In this document: positions 43,615 through 53,296 of the stretch, one piece after another
How positions within the stretch are numbered: position 1 is the stretch's first letter
How the letters are laid out: each line of letters begins with the position of its first letter
Source: JBFMFR01 sp040752025
GTDB lineage: Bacteria; Chloroflexota; Anaerolineae; Anaerolineales; UBA4823
NCBI GenBank assembly: GCA_040752025.1
Contig: JBFMFR010000034.1
Span: forward strand, 14,145 to 78,144
Direction: 5' to 3'
DNA: 64,000 nt
Notes under the pieces: model-generated
The model's database searches: none
The model's input: only the letters and a program-made list of their open reading frames with translations
What the model was told of the DNA's origin: nothing
Program-made: the position numbers and the translations under genes

Positions 43615-44582
43615 GGCAAAAACTCCAAAGCCTGCGCCAGAGCCGGCTGCCCGGCAACTCCACCCGCGGCCTGGGTGGAAAGCGCCCCGCAAACGACCCC
43701 CAAGCGCAGACACTTTTCCAGCTCCCAGCCACTCAGGTAGCCGAAAATGAAACCGGCATCGAAGCTGTCGCCAGCGCCAACCGTATCTACCACCTGGACC
43801 GGAATCGATGCTACCCGGGTCAGGTTGGCTGCGCCCTGCAGCCCCAGCGCGCCCTGGGCGCCCAGCTTGACCGCCAACACATCGACCCGAGCAGCCAGTT
43901 TGCGAGCGGCCAACTCTACAGCATCTGGACGGAGGCTGTCAGGGCGGACGCCGTCCGCCCCTACAACAAGGATGGAGGGGTTTACAATAGCCAGGCATTC
44001 GGCGGCGTTGGGCAGAAAAACGTTGGTGTGGGGCCAGAGGTCTTCCAGGCCACGCCAGCTTCCAGAAGGGTCCCAATTGGTGTCGAGCGAAGTGGTCAGT
44101 CCCAAGGCACGGGCGCGGCTGAACAGGCCCGGAAGCCCTGGCTGCAGGCTGGTCTGGAGGAAGTAAGAGGCGACGTGTAAATGGCGCGCCTGGCGAAGCA
44201 AGCTATCGGGGACATCTTCGCTCTGCAAAGCAGGGATCAAGCCCGGGTAAGTCAGGATGGCGCGATCTGCACCCCGGTTCAAGATCACGCTCAAGCCGGT
44301 CTGCTCACCAGAACGCACAATCACACTGCGGGTATCAACGCCGCGCTGCTGCATGGCTTCCAGCATGAAACGACCAAAGACATCATCGCCGCACAGGCCA
44401 ACGAAAGCCACCCGCAGGCCGAGGCGGGCCGCGCCGCAGGCAAAGATGGCCGAAGACGAGCCAATGGTAAGCGCCGCAGCCTCGACCAGTTTCTCCACCT
44501 GTCCAAAAGCCGGTTCGACATCGCCGGACAATATCAGGTCGGGGTTGATTTCACCTGCCACGAGAAGGTCAAATGCTGGCAT
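43611..44582 (-). CDS. PfkB-family sugar kinase
   Basis: A 323-residue kinase from the ATG at 44582 (CGGAG site); a GTG at 44606 is possible. The PfkB signatures are present: an early Gly-rich segment (GSSSAIFACGAARLG) and the ATP-site loop VDTVGAGDSFDAGF with catalytic D272. In its operon it would fit a tagatose-6-phosphate kinase or a keto-sugar kinase feeding the aldolase. A palindromic repeat (43942-43960) sits in frame and adds residues around VVGADGVRPDS between NPSIL and RPDAVE, in a surface region. Confidence 0.88.
   Translation of the reverse strand: MPAFDLLVAGEINPDLILSGDVEPAFGQVEKLVEAAALTIGSSSAIFACGAARLGLRVAFVGLCGDDVFGRFMLEAMQQRGVDTRSVIVRSGEQTGLSVILNRGADRAILTYPGLIPALQSEDVPDSLLRQARHLHVASYFLQTSLQPGLPGLFSRARALGLTTSLDTNWDPSGSWRGLEDLWPHTNVFLPNAAECLAIVNPSILVVGADGVRPDSLRPDAVELAARKLAARVDVLAVKLGAQGALGLQGAANLTRVASIPVQVVDTVGAGDSFDAGFIFGYLSGWELEKCLRLGVVCGALSTQAAGGVAGQPALAQALEFLP
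43942..43960. repeat. In-frame palindromic repeat inside the PfkB gene
   Basis: GGGCGGAC (43942-43949) and GTCCGCCC (43953-43960) flank GCC. On the gene strand it is preceded by TTGTAGG, giving the GTAGGGGCG...CGCCC form of small repeats. It does not break the frame. Confidence 0.65.
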
Positions 44583-44611
44583 CCGGCACTCCGTACGGCG
44601 CTGCACACGCT

Positions 44612-45586
44612 CTAATAGGTCTTGTACCAGTCAGGCGTAATCTCGCCGGCGGTGTAAAAATCTGTCCAGGGCTTTGCCAGGGCACGGCACAAAGAAGTGA
44701 GCTTCACCAAACGCTGGCGGGCAATGGTCTGCAAGAACTCCGTACGTTCGCCGGACTTCATCGCCACAGCCTCCTGCCATACGGCGCGACCGACGGCAAT
44801 CCCCGAGGCGCCCGCCTGGCAGGCAGTGATAATCTGACGAACGTAGACCTCGTAACTTACGGCTGCGGAAAGCAAGATCCAGGGCGCCACGGAGGCAGCC
44901 GAAATTTCAGAGCAGGCCTGCGCCCAGCGAACTTCGTCCACATCCGCCAGGTCGAGCGGGAACTCGGCCTTGAGCACGTCGATGCCGAGAGGCGTCAGGC
45001 GGCGGGCGGTCTCGACGACCACATAGCGTTTTTCGGCAGAGGTGAGCTTCTTGCCGGCTTCGAGCGCATAGGAAAGTGGCTCGAGCATCAAGCCGAGATC
45101 GTGAACTTTGCAGTCCTGGGCAACCTGGGCGACAAAGGCCTCGATCTCGCTTGCAGTGGTCGCATCCGGATGGTAATACACCAGCAATTTGATCATACTG
45201 GCGCCCATGCGTTTGGCTTTTTCCACGCTCCAGCCGGGCAAAATCTGGCTCTGGCGAGCCGTGGGATCGCCGGTATAGCCAGTGGCCTCAACCGCAACCA
45301 CCAGGCCGGTACTCCCAGGAAGCGCGCCGCGCGCGAGCGCCTGGGCGGCGGAGTACTGCGGATCGAGCAACACAGCCGTGGCTTCGCCAGCCAATATCCT
45401 GGCGACTTCCAGTTTGAAGCCAGTCAAATCGGCGTCACTGACCGAAGCAGGCTCCTGTGGGTTGAGCGCCCGGCGCAAGTTTTGGCGATGGTCGAGGGCC
45501 AGGCAGGTAAATGTGCTTTGATCCGAGGTGCACTGCTGCAGGCCGCGCATCTTGCCAATTGATAGAAAGGAAGGCCTTTGGGACAT
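44612..45586 (-). CDS. lacD: LacD-type tagatose-1,6-bisphosphate aldolase
   Basis: A 324-residue class I aldolase that splits tagatose 1,6-bisphosphate into dihydroxyacetone phosphate and glyceraldehyde 3-phosphate. The length equals that of Gram-positive LacD. CLALDHRQNLRR near the start, KLLVYYHPD (133-141) and the Schiff-base strand DVLKAEFPLD with K206 agree with the family, as does GASGIAVGRAVW. It lies 4 bp after the GH4 gene and 29 bp before the kinase ATG. It completes a tagatose route together with the kinase. Confidence 0.9.
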   Translation of the reverse strand: MSQRPSFLSIGKMRGLQQCTSDQSTFTCLALDHRQNLRRALNPQEPASVSDADLTGFKLEVARILAGEATAVLLDPQYSAAQALARGALPGSTGLVVAVEATGYTGDPTARQSQILPGWSVEKAKRMGASMIKLLVYYHPDATTASEIEAFVAQVAQDCKVHDLGLMLEPLSYALEAGKKLTSAEKRYVVVETARRLTPLGIDVLKAEFPLDLADVDEVRWAQACSEISAASVAPWILLSAAVSYEVYVRQIITACQAGASGIAVGRAVWQEAVAMKSGERTEFLQTIARQRLVKLTSLCRALAKPWTDFYTAGEITPDWYKTY

Positions 45587-45590
45587 TTGT

Positions 45591-46922
45591 TTACACCTCG
45601 ATGCGCTTGAACTGCGGCAGGTAATCGCGGTTCTGCCTGAACATGGCCTGAACCATCTGGCGAATTTCAGCCAGAGACAGCACCGCGGCGGTGAGAGGAT
45701 CGTGCAAGCAGGCCTGCATCACCAGTCGGGCATCGCCAGTCAGGGCAGCCTGGATGGCCATCTCCTCGATCATGGCGCTGGTATGTACCAGGGTGGCTAA
45801 TTGCGGCGGGAGGGCGCCAACGTGAATGGGATGAAAGCCGGCTTTGTCCACGTAAACAGGCACTTCGACACAGGCTCCTACGGGCAGGTTGGTGATCAAC
45901 TCCGTATTAGGCACGTTGCCGTTGAAACCAAAAGGCTCACCGCCTTTCAAGGCGTTGATGATGTAAGCGGCGTACTCCTCGCCGCGCTGCAAGTCCTCGG
46001 CGGTCAGCGGGGCCGCCAGGCGCTCTTTGACCATGTCTTTCCAGGTGTTTTCGGTCTGCTGGTATTCTTTCAAAATATAGGCGTATTCGCCGGGGTTCCA
46101 GCCGGTGCCGTGGGTGCAGTATTTCTCGATCAAGTCGGGGCGTTTGCGGAACCAGGCATTGTATTCCGAGTTGTGACCGCTGGATTCGGTCGGGTAATAG
46201 TCGAGATGTAAGTACATCTCGTTGCGCACGATTTCCTCGTTATACACCGCCGGCCGTTCGGTGACCGCCTGGCGGATGAGCGGATAAGCATCTTTGCCAT
46301 TCCATTCATACTTGAGATAGAATGCCTGGTGGTTGATGCCGGCGCAGGTGTAGGTGATTTCCCGGTAAGGCGCGCCGATCCATCCGGCCAGCATCATGGC
46401 CGTGCCCTGCACCGAGTGGCATAGACCCGTCACGGGGATAAAGGTTGTGCGCTGCAAGGCACCGCACAACATCGCCATCGGGTTGGTGTAGTTGAGCAAG
46501 ACGGCCCCCGGGCAATATTTTTCCATGTCGCGCACGATCTCCTGCATGGGAGGCAGGGTGCGCAGGAAGCGGAAGATGCCGCTGGGGCCGCGGGTGTCGC
46601 CGACGTTGATGTCCACGCCGTACTGCTTGGGGATTTCGATGTCATGCCGCCAGACCTCGGTGCTGCCGGCCAGGATGGTGGTCAGGACCACGTCGGCGCC
46701 TTCGAGCACTTCGCCCCGCTCCGGGCTGGCGATCACCCTGGCGGGGTACTTACCCTCATTGACGATCCTGGTCACGGCGGTTTGTGCAAAGCCCAGCCGC
46801 TCGGTGTTGATATCCATCAAAGCCAGGGTGGCATCCTCAAGCAGGGGAAAGGTGAGGATATCGCGCACCAGCTCAGAGGTGAAGCCGAGGCTGCCAGCGC
46901 CAATAAAAGCAATTTTAGTCAT
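45591..46922 (-). CDS. GH4 family alpha-glycosidase (MelA-like)
   Basis: A 443-residue NAD- and metal-dependent glycosidase. The dinucleotide loop is FIGAGSLGFT (5-14). GDTRGPSGIFR, NYTNPMAMLC, the metal-binding GLCHSVQG and GINHQAF follow in the order seen in alpha-galactosidases of the MelA group. GH4 enzymes cleave by a redox elimination mechanism in the cytoplasm. Alpha-galactosidase fits the pathway, though alpha-glucosidase and galacturonidase relatives share the motifs. GGAGAAACC precedes the ATG. Confidence 0.92.
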   Translation of the reverse strand: MTKIAFIGAGSLGFTSELVRDILTFPLLEDATLALMDINTERLGFAQTAVTRIVNEGKYPARVIASPERGEVLEGADVVLTTILAGSTEVWRHDIEIPKQYGVDINVGDTRGPSGIFRFLRTLPPMQEIVRDMEKYCPGAVLLNYTNPMAMLCGALQRTTFIPVTGLCHSVQGTAMMLAGWIGAPYREITYTCAGINHQAFYLKYEWNGKDAYPLIRQAVTERPAVYNEEIVRNEMYLHLDYYPTESSGHNSEYNAWFRKRPDLIEKYCTHGTGWNPGEYAYILKEYQQTENTWKDMVKERLAAPLTAEDLQRGEEYAAYIINALKGGEPFGFNGNVPNTELITNLPVGACVEVPVYVDKAGFHPIHVGALPPQLATLVHTSAMIEEMAIQAALTGDARLVMQACLHDPLTAAVLSLAEIRQMVQAMFRQNRDYLPQFKRIEV

Positions 46923-46937
46923 AGGTTTCTCCTATCC

Positions 46938-48446
46938 TTACGAAATAATCTCGCCCTTTTTTAGGGTAAGCGTACCGTCGATGTTCAGCGCCTGGCGACA
47001 GGCCCAACGCAGCGGGTGGCGCACGCCTTTGACCTCTAACTCAGCCTTCAAGCGCAGCCCTTCCCAGCCAATGCCCGGCGGCAGGATGAAACGCGCCTGG
47101 CGCACCCGATGCGGGATAGGGTAGCCAGCATCCAGGCTACCGCTAGCAACGACCTCATCCTGAGCGCCCAGCAGAGATAGATACAGGCTGCCCGGCACAC
47201 CAGCAATGCCATCGTTGACCAGACCCAGCACCAGGCCTGTACGTCCGGCATGATTATACTGCCAGATCCAGGAGGGGCGTAAGCGGTAGCCGAGCACACG
47301 CTGCATCCGGTCGATGCCCTGTGGGAACTGGCGATAATAATTCATGATGTGATCGGCGTGGATGTTATGCCAGTTCCACAAGGACCAGTAGTTGGCGCCC
47401 ACATCGATCACGTGAGCGATGATGTTCTCGGTCAGCGGGATGCCGTCCGGGTCCAACTGCAGGGAGGCCGGGCTGCCATCCGACATACCGACCTCACAGA
47501 TCGTTGCGATGTGCGCCGGGCGATTGCTCAAGGCTTCGATCTGCTGGTTCTCGATGAAGATCGTATCGGTACGAATCCAGTTGCCCGAGCGGATGGTGCG
47601 TTCAAGCAATTCGGCGTTGCCCACGTGATTGAGATCGGGCTGGGTGTTGGTGACCAGCGGCGTTTTATCCCAATGGGCGCGCTGCATCTCGAAAATGCGC
47701 AGCCAGGTTTCGAGGGCGGTGGCGTGGTCGGGGAAGGGCGAGATGTAGTCGAAGGGCCACGAGTGGCCTTCGCCCCAAAAGCCGTACATGTACGTGTCGA
47801 TGAACTCAATGTCGGCATGACCGTTGTATCTTTCTGCCAGCAAAGCGTCGAATTCTTCGAGGGCTTCGAGGAAATAGGGGTGGTGGTAATGCGGCAGGCG
47901 GTGCTCGCGGCAGGCGCGCACATCCTGGCTTTGAACGCTGCCTTCATCTTCCCAGCCCGTGCCGAGGTAGAACATGGGCACGTTTTCGAGGATGAAATCC
48001 GGGAGCGCTTCACCCTCAGCGTCTGGATTTGCCAGCATGATGCGGAAGCCAAGGCGCTGGTTGTACTTTGCCGCCATTTCCAGAGTCACCTGCCAGTGCT
48101 CGAACAAATCCAACCTGCCGCGCTGGCTCTGCATCTGCCGCCAGGTAGGCCGGATGTACAGTTTGCTCGCCATAGGGATCTGGGCGATCTTTTCGATGGT
48201 TTGGCGAACGCTCTCGCCATCCTTTCGGATGGGCAGCATATCGCCGATTACATAGGCCATCAGGCCCATGCCGTAGTTTGGCACAGGCTCGGTAGATGGC
48301 ATAGTGGTCATGACCACATCCCAATCTGGGACGAGTTCCAGCGGGAAGGGGCCCTGGTACAGCCGGTCGGGGCGGTTGTTCAGATTCCAGTGATGGGAGT
48401 CCCAGTTATGCTGGGGCGTGGATTCGGGGAAGGCGTTCGATTCCAT
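46938..48446 (-). CDS. Putative cytoplasmic glycosidase-like TIM-barrel protein
   Basis: A 502-residue soluble protein without signal peptide. Aromatic- and acid-rich segments (DTYMYGFWGEGHSWPFDY, LVTNTQPDLNH, YWSLWNWHNIHADHI) suggest a (beta/alpha)8 glycosidase-like barrel with catalytic acids in FIDTYMYGFWGEG. The last 130 residues look like a beta-sandwich (GYRLRPSW, LVLGLVNDGIAGVPGSLYL), resembling the end of DUF4832 proteins such as the lipoprotein four genes earlier in the cluster. I do not recognise the family with certainty. Its place between the GH4 gene and a membrane glycosyltransferase-like gene supports a role on the same sugar. Confidence 0.55.
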   Translation of the reverse strand: MESNAFPESTPQHNWDSHHWNLNNRPDRLYQGPFPLELVPDWDVVMTTMPSTEPVPNYGMGLMAYVIGDMLPIRKDGESVRQTIEKIAQIPMASKLYIRPTWRQMQSQRGRLDLFEHWQVTLEMAAKYNQRLGFRIMLANPDAEGEALPDFILENVPMFYLGTGWEDEGSVQSQDVRACREHRLPHYHHPYFLEALEEFDALLAERYNGHADIEFIDTYMYGFWGEGHSWPFDYISPFPDHATALETWLRIFEMQRAHWDKTPLVTNTQPDLNHVGNAELLERTIRSGNWIRTDTIFIENQQIEALSNRPAHIATICEVGMSDGSPASLQLDPDGIPLTENIIAHVIDVGANYWSLWNWHNIHADHIMNYYRQFPQGIDRMQRVLGYRLRPSWIWQYNHAGRTGLVLGLVNDGIAGVPGSLYLSLLGAQDEVVASGSLDAGYPIPHRVRQARFILPPGIGWEGLRLKAELEVKGVRHPLRWACRQALNIDGTLTLKKGEIIS

Positions 48447-48455
48447 GCTTTGGTT

Positions 48456-50033
48456 TCACTTCCTCTCGAGGCGATACAGGCCCGAACCAGTCCGTTGGAT
48501 TTTGTACAGGCGCGTCAGCCCCAGAGGGCGCTCGGTAAAGTAGATCGGGCGCGTGTCGAGGTTAGATTCGATATACGCCAGGGTGGAATCGGCCAGTTGG
48601 CTGGCGCCTTCTTGCGGGTAGGTCTCGTGGAAATCCATGCCCACCCGTCCCTGCAAGACGTGCGCCACGTAGTAAAAGTTGTAAGCCGTGTCCCAGTCGG
48701 TGAAAATGATGGCATTGTCCTCTAGCTTCTCCAACAGTTGCTGCGCTTCGAGCCGGCGCGTCTCCGGGAAGGTAAACAGTGCTATTTCATGATCTTCCAC
48801 AAAAGGAGGCAGGCGGCTTTTCCAGGATTCAAGGAGCTGCGGAAACGCATCCCCAAGATTGGCAAGGATCAGAGCGCCGACTACAATGCCCGGGATGAAC
48901 CTGGGAAGCCTGGGAATGAGCAAAAGCGCTTCCTGGAGGGCGTTAAAGCCCAGGCCAATGGCGATCACCAGGATGGCGATGGCGGGGAGGTAGAAGACAT
49001 AGTAGTCGTATACATTGTAAGAGGCTGCAAAGAGCAAGAAGGTGGTGAAGGCGATCAGCAGCAGGATCGCTTCGCGCCAGCGTGGGAACGAGAGGGAGGA
49101 GAGGGAGGAGGCAGAGGAAAGGGGCTGCTGGCGCGGGAGCAGGAGCGAGGCGAGGCCTACCAGGGCAATCACGATACTCCAGGAGGCATTGCCAAAAAAC
49201 TCGATAAGGCGCTCCTGGACCTGGGCAAGGGGCACGGCGAAGAACTGGCCGCTGAATTGGGGCGGAAAGTAGAGAAAGGCCAGGCGCTCGAAGGGCGAAT
49301 CGAAATCAGCGGGGGTCAGGTCCCACACGCTGAGGGCGTGGCGCACAACCGTGTTGTAGTAGCCGGCAGAGGCGTCGAGAGCATCGAGAACCAGGAAAGA
49401 CAGCAGGAAAACGAAGACCCCGGCGACCGCGCCCAGCGCGGCCTGGAGCCAGCCGGCTTTTTGGGGCGCGGCGAGCACCAGGTAGAGAAGGATAGCGATG
49501 GCGCTGAGGGCTACGGTGGTGTGAATGCCCAGGCTCAAGCCGCCCAGCAGCCCGGCGGCGAAGAGCCAGCGTGGATTGCCAGATCCCCGCCAGGCCAGGA
49601 TCGTATACAGGATACCAGCCAGGCATGCAGACGCAACGGTGTAAATCTCGGCAATGCAGGCATGTTTCCAGAATAAATCCACAAAGGCCAGCGTAAAGAC
49701 GCTGAGAGCAGCGGGGATGCGCCAGGCGCCAAGCCGGCAAAGAATGAGATAGAGCAGCGCAATGGTCGCTGCCGCGGCGACTGCAGAAAGTAAATTGACG
49801 CGATAAGCGATGTCGCCTACCGGTAGGAAGGTGAAAAGCCTGGCGAGAAAGATATAAACAGGATAGCCGGTAGGATGCCCGATGCCCAGAGTGTAAGCGA
49901 TGGTCTGGAACTCCGCCGAATCGCCATACAACAAGGATGGCGCCAGCGTACGCGCATACAGGGTCAGGCTGACCAGTCCCACCAAGACGGACAGGCCAAC
50001 ATCGAGGCGAGTCAGTTGAATCTGTCTTTTCAT
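48456..50033 (-). CDS. DUF2723 membrane protein (GT-C/protein O-mannosyltransferase-like)
   Basis: A 525-residue protein with about eleven helices. The N-terminal part has the DUF2723 signature APSLLYGDSAEFQTIAYTLG, then GHPTGYPVYIFLARLF and DIAYRVNLLSA, with the early acidic residue expected in GT-C lipid-sugar transferases. A soluble C-terminal domain (about 395-525) ends the protein. DUF2723 proteins are thought to move sugars from lipid carriers onto proteins or glycans outside the membrane. Finding one inside a sugar-catabolic operon is unexpected. It starts 2 bp after the preceding stop. Confidence 0.85.
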   Translation of the reverse strand: MKRQIQLTRLDVGLSVLVGLVSLTLYARTLAPSLLYGDSAEFQTIAYTLGIGHPTGYPVYIFLARLFTFLPVGDIAYRVNLLSAVAAAATIALLYLILCRLGAWRIPAALSVFTLAFVDLFWKHACIAEIYTVASACLAGILYTILAWRGSGNPRWLFAAGLLGGLSLGIHTTVALSAIAILLYLVLAAPQKAGWLQAALGAVAGVFVFLLSFLVLDALDASAGYYNTVVRHALSVWDLTPADFDSPFERLAFLYFPPQFSGQFFAVPLAQVQERLIEFFGNASWSIVIALVGLASLLLPRQQPLSSASSLSSLSFPRWREAILLLIAFTTFLLFAASYNVYDYYVFYLPAIAILVIAIGLGFNALQEALLLIPRLPRFIPGIVVGALILANLGDAFPQLLESWKSRLPPFVEDHEIALFTFPETRRLEAQQLLEKLEDNAIIFTDWDTAYNFYYVAHVLQGRVGMDFHETYPQEGASQLADSTLAYIESNLDTRPIYFTERPLGLTRLYKIQRTGSGLYRLERK

Positions 50034-50035
50034 AC

Positions 50036-51424
50036 CTACTTCAATTCCTCTACGGTGAGAAAATTGGTATGTTTTACACTGCCGCCAGCAGCACGGTCTA
50101 CACTCAGGCTGCCGAGCAGGTTGAAGCCGGTCTTTTCATCCCAGGTATCTTCGTTGGCAAAGCGCACGGCGTATAGCGGGTTGGACTGGAGCGTTTCGGC
50201 TTCATCGGGGAGCCAGAGAGCCAACTGGTACTGCCCTTCAGCGATCTCAGAAGGGAGACGCAGCTTGACTGTGAAGGAGGCGCTTCCCGGCTGCCACTGG
50301 CGTGGGTCGAGGTCGAGGCGGGTCAGGAAGGTGGAATTAGGTTCCTGCAAAACAATATAAACCGGGCGTGGATTGACCGGCGCGGCAAAGCCACTGTTCA
50401 CCAGATTGACCGCCAGCGCCAGCAGGCCGCCGGGACGCACGCGCTCGTTGAAGCTGGCTGTCGTCAGCGCCAGGCGATAACCCAGGCGGTTCTCGATTTC
50501 CGCCAGGCAGCCGCCCTCTTCCCAACTGCGCAGGATGCCTTTGTGATAAGCCTCGTTGAGGGCATCCACGTGCAGCAGTTCCATCTCCCGAATTGCGGAA
50601 TTGCATTCAGAACGCGGCGGGTTGGGAGCGCAGGTCTCGCCGCTCATGGGGGTGTAGCGAGTCAACTCAGCGAGATAGGCCTGGTCACGGACGATGGTAT
50701 TGACACCGTCACGCTCGTAGGTGCCGACATCGGTATCGCTGGAGAGGAAGCAATCGTTGTGATGGGAGACGCGGGCCTTGACGGCGTCCAGCGGATTGGG
50801 GTACATCTCGATGATGTTGGCGGGATAGCGCACCTGCGCCATGCGATTTTCGGGCAGGGCAGCCAGCAAGGCATTCAGGATATCGCGCTTGTCAGCCAGG
50901 TTGTCCAGACCGTTGGTGGAAGTGTGCCACTCGCCCCAGGCGCCGATGAAACCGGCTTCCGCCCAGGCAATCACATCGCCATGCTTTTGCAGAAGCGGCG
51001 CCAACTGCTGGATGTGGCGTAAAATCCAGGCCTTGGGCGCGTCCGGCTCAGAATCAGGATAGGGTCCCTGGTTGTAGGCCACCCGGATGATGGCTTTCAC
51101 CCCGGCATCACGGATGTCGGCAAAGTTTTGGCCAAGCCCGTCGAGCACATCCTGGGGGATATCCGCTTCGCGCCAGTCATCCAGGCGGATGTTGAGATGC
51201 ACCAGCGTGTTGCCCGTAGCGCGCACCGGGCTGAATCCCGCCAGGCCAGGCAACTGATAAGGGGTGAAAAAGCCACGCTCGGGGTTGAGGAAAGCAGCTT
51301 CTGTAGCAAAATACGTGTGAGTCACAGCAACAGGTTCGGGCGAGGAAGATGCAGGTTGGCAGCCAATGATGAAACAGGCAAGAACAAACAGGATGCACAG
51401 CAAGCAGAAAGTAGAACGTTGCAT
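50036..51424 (-). CDS. DUF4874/DUF4832 surface lipoprotein (putative glycan-active)
   Basis: A 462-residue lipoprotein from the ATG at 51424 (AAGG site); a GTG at 51430 adds two residues. The signal ends in the lipobox IIGC. The mature N-terminus LNPERGFFTP and LVHLNIRLDDWRE, then HGDVIAWAEAGFIGAWGEWH, are the DUF4874 barrel-like hallmarks; the C-terminal beta-sandwich (LGYRLALTTASF, GLLALAVNLVNSGFA) is DUF4832. Such proteins are suspected glycoside hydrolases acting outside the cell. It is adjacent to the ABC permeases, so it may release the sugar they import. Confidence 0.82.
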   Translation of the reverse strand: MQRSTFCLLCILFVLACFIIGCQPASSSPEPVAVTHTYFATEAAFLNPERGFFTPYQLPGLAGFSPVRATGNTLVHLNIRLDDWREADIPQDVLDGLGQNFADIRDAGVKAIIRVAYNQGPYPDSEPDAPKAWILRHIQQLAPLLQKHGDVIAWAEAGFIGAWGEWHTSTNGLDNLADKRDILNALLAALPENRMAQVRYPANIIEMYPNPLDAVKARVSHHNDCFLSSDTDVGTYERDGVNTIVRDQAYLAELTRYTPMSGETCAPNPPRSECNSAIREMELLHVDALNEAYHKGILRSWEEGGCLAEIENRLGYRLALTTASFNERVRPGGLLALAVNLVNSGFAAPVNPRPVYIVLQEPNSTFLTRLDLDPRQWQPGSASFTVKLRLPSEIAEGQYQLALWLPDEAETLQSNPLYAVRFANEDTWDEKTGFNLLGSLSVDRAAGGSVKHTNFLTVEELK

Positions 51425-51431
51425 AAGCACC

Positions 51432-52277
51432 TTATTTGAATGCGCTTTGAGTGGCCTGGTCCACGATCCACCTTTGAAGGAAAATGTAGACGAAGAAGAT
51501 CGGCAAGAGAGTCAGGATGGAGGCGGCCAGGACAAGCCCCTGGTTGGAAACGTGTTGGGTCTGAAACCAAACCACCAGCAGCGGAATGGTGCGCTTTTCC
51601 GGCGAGGTGAGCACAATCAAGGGCCAGAGATAATCATTCCAGGTTGCCATAAAGGTGAAGATGCCCAGGGAAGCAAGCGGCGGGCCCATCTGCGGCAGGA
51701 TCACGCGGCTGTAAATACCGAATTCGGAAGCGCCGTCAATGCGGGCGGCATCCATCAGTTCAGTCGGCATGGATTCGATGAACTGCTTCATCATAAAAAT
51801 GCCGTAGGCGTCGACGAAGGCAGGAATGATCAGCGCCCAAAGGGAATCAATGAGACCTAGCTTTACGACCAGTAGATAATTGGGAATCATGACCACCTGG
51901 AATGGGATCATGATCTGGACGAGGATGATGCCAAAGGCGAGGTTTTTACCTCGGAAATGATATTTTGCAAAGATATAGCCAGCAAAGGAACTGGTGAACA
52001 ATGTGATCGCCACACGCGAAACAGATACAAAAACGCTGTTGAAGAGGTTCTTGGCCAGCGGGATATCTTTATCAGTCAAGATCGTGGTGTAATGTTTCAG
52101 GGTCGGCTGCCTGGGGAAGAAATCCGGCGGGGTCTGGCGCAGTTCTGCCTCAGTTTTAAGCGAAGAGATCATGATATAGAAGAATGGTAAAAGCGTGCCC
52201 ACCAGCCCGATAATGAGCACCGCATACGCGCCAGATTTGCCCAAAAGGAAGCCAATAGTATGTTGTTTTTCTTTCAT
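51432..52277 (-). CDS. Sugar ABC importer permease, MalG type
   Basis: A 281-residue CUT1-family membrane subunit with six helices. The EAA loop (MDAARIDGASEFGIYSRVIL) contacts the ATPase and the C-terminal FFVYIFLQRWI is typical of MalG/LacG/UgpE proteins. It follows the MalF-type gene by 9 bp. No ATPase gene lies in the operon, as is common for CUT1 systems sharing one MsmK-like ATPase. Confidence 0.93.
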   Translation of the reverse strand: MKEKQHTIGFLLGKSGAYAVLIIGLVGTLLPFFYIMISSLKTEAELRQTPPDFFPRQPTLKHYTTILTDKDIPLAKNLFNSVFVSVSRVAITLFTSSFAGYIFAKYHFRGKNLAFGIILVQIMIPFQVVMIPNYLLVVKLGLIDSLWALIIPAFVDAYGIFMMKQFIESMPTELMDAARIDGASEFGIYSRVILPQMGPPLASLGIFTFMATWNDYLWPLIVLTSPEKRTIPLLVVWFQTQHVSNQGLVLAASILTLLPIFFVYIFLQRWIVDQATQSAFK

Positions 52278-52286
52278 AGCTCGTTT

Positions 52287-53279
52287 TTAATACTCCCATT
52301 CCGTCTTGAGGATGCGGAATTGAAATACCGTCAAAGTCAGGATGATGATAAACAGGATCATGGACATCGCAGAGGAAAGCCCAAGATTATTGGCAAAGCG
52401 GAAGGCGTTTTCGTAAATACTCAACAGCATGGTCTGGGTCTGGTTCTTCGGCCCGCCGCGTGTGAGCAGTTGAAAAATGACAAAAACTTGAAGCGAAGAC
52501 AGAACAGTTAGAACAGAGGCCAATAATATTGTCCGGCGCAGCAACGGCACAACCACCAGCCAGAACTCCTGCCAGGTGTTGGCTCCATCCACGCGGGCAG
52601 CCTCGCGCAATGTCTTCGGGATGCTTTGCAGCGCGGCAACAAAAATGACCAGGTTATAGCCGAAATCCTGCCAGACATGCGCCACGACAACACAAATCAT
52701 CGCCAGAGGAACGCCAAAATAGATCGTATTTGGATCCTGCAACCAGGACTTAGGCGGGACGAGCCCGACTGCCTTGAACATCAGGCTGAGCAAGCCCCAA
52801 CCCGGCGCATATATGTAAGACCAGATAATGACCAGGGCGACAGAGGACGAGATGGTCGGGAGGAAATAGATGGCGCGGAATAAAGTCTTGAAACGCTCAC
52901 CGATCGATTCGAGAATCACAGCCAGGGGAAGCGTGATGGAAAGATTGAGCGGCAAAACCAGAGCAGTAAACACGAACGTGTTCCTGACCGCCAGGCGAAA
53001 TACCTCGGCTGGTTTACTGTTGCCAGTAACCAGTTCGATGTAGTTATCGATGCCAATGAACGGGTTGGCTCCACCCAGGCCCAGGAAGCCGCTGCCTGTG
53101 CGGATGGGCGTATAGCTGAAGAAGCTCATCACGACTGCCCAGACGATCGGGAACAACGTGAACAAGCCCATATAGAGCAGGATAGGCGCCAGGCTGGAGT
53201 AAGCAAAGCGACGCTGCTTTGCCATGAGCTTACCGCCGTTGTTAACAATTTCTTTCCCGAAGAGAGGTATTGCTGCCAT
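52287..53279 (-). CDS. Sugar ABC importer permease, MalF type
   Basis: A 330-residue CUT1 membrane subunit. The ATG at 53279 has a good AAGGAGAG site; an ATG at 53225 is a weaker choice. First helix APILLYMGLFTLFPIVWAVV, EAA loop LREAARVDGANTWQEFWLV. It is separated from the binding-protein gene upstream by 99 bp that carry a perfect 13-bp hairpin, an arrangement that usually lowers permease relative to binding-protein expression. Confidence 0.93.
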   Translation of the reverse strand: MAAIPLFGKEIVNNGGKLMAKQRRFAYSSLAPILLYMGLFTLFPIVWAVVMSFFSYTPIRTGSGFLGLGGANPFIGIDNYIELVTGNSKPAEVFRLAVRNTFVFTALVLPLNLSITLPLAVILESIGERFKTLFRAIYFLPTISSSVALVIIWSYIYAPGWGLLSLMFKAVGLVPPKSWLQDPNTIYFGVPLAMICVVVAHVWQDFGYNLVIFVAALQSIPKTLREAARVDGANTWQEFWLVVVPLLRRTILLASVLTVLSSLQVFVIFQLLTRGGPKNQTQTMLLSIYENAFRFANNLGLSSAMSMILFIIILTLTVFQFRILKTEWEY

Positions 53280-53296
53280 TGACTCTCCTTGATTTT

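Noticed and set aside
46938..48446. Assigning a definite glycoside hydrolase family
   Set aside because: Barrel-like features are visible but no family signature is certain from reading alone.
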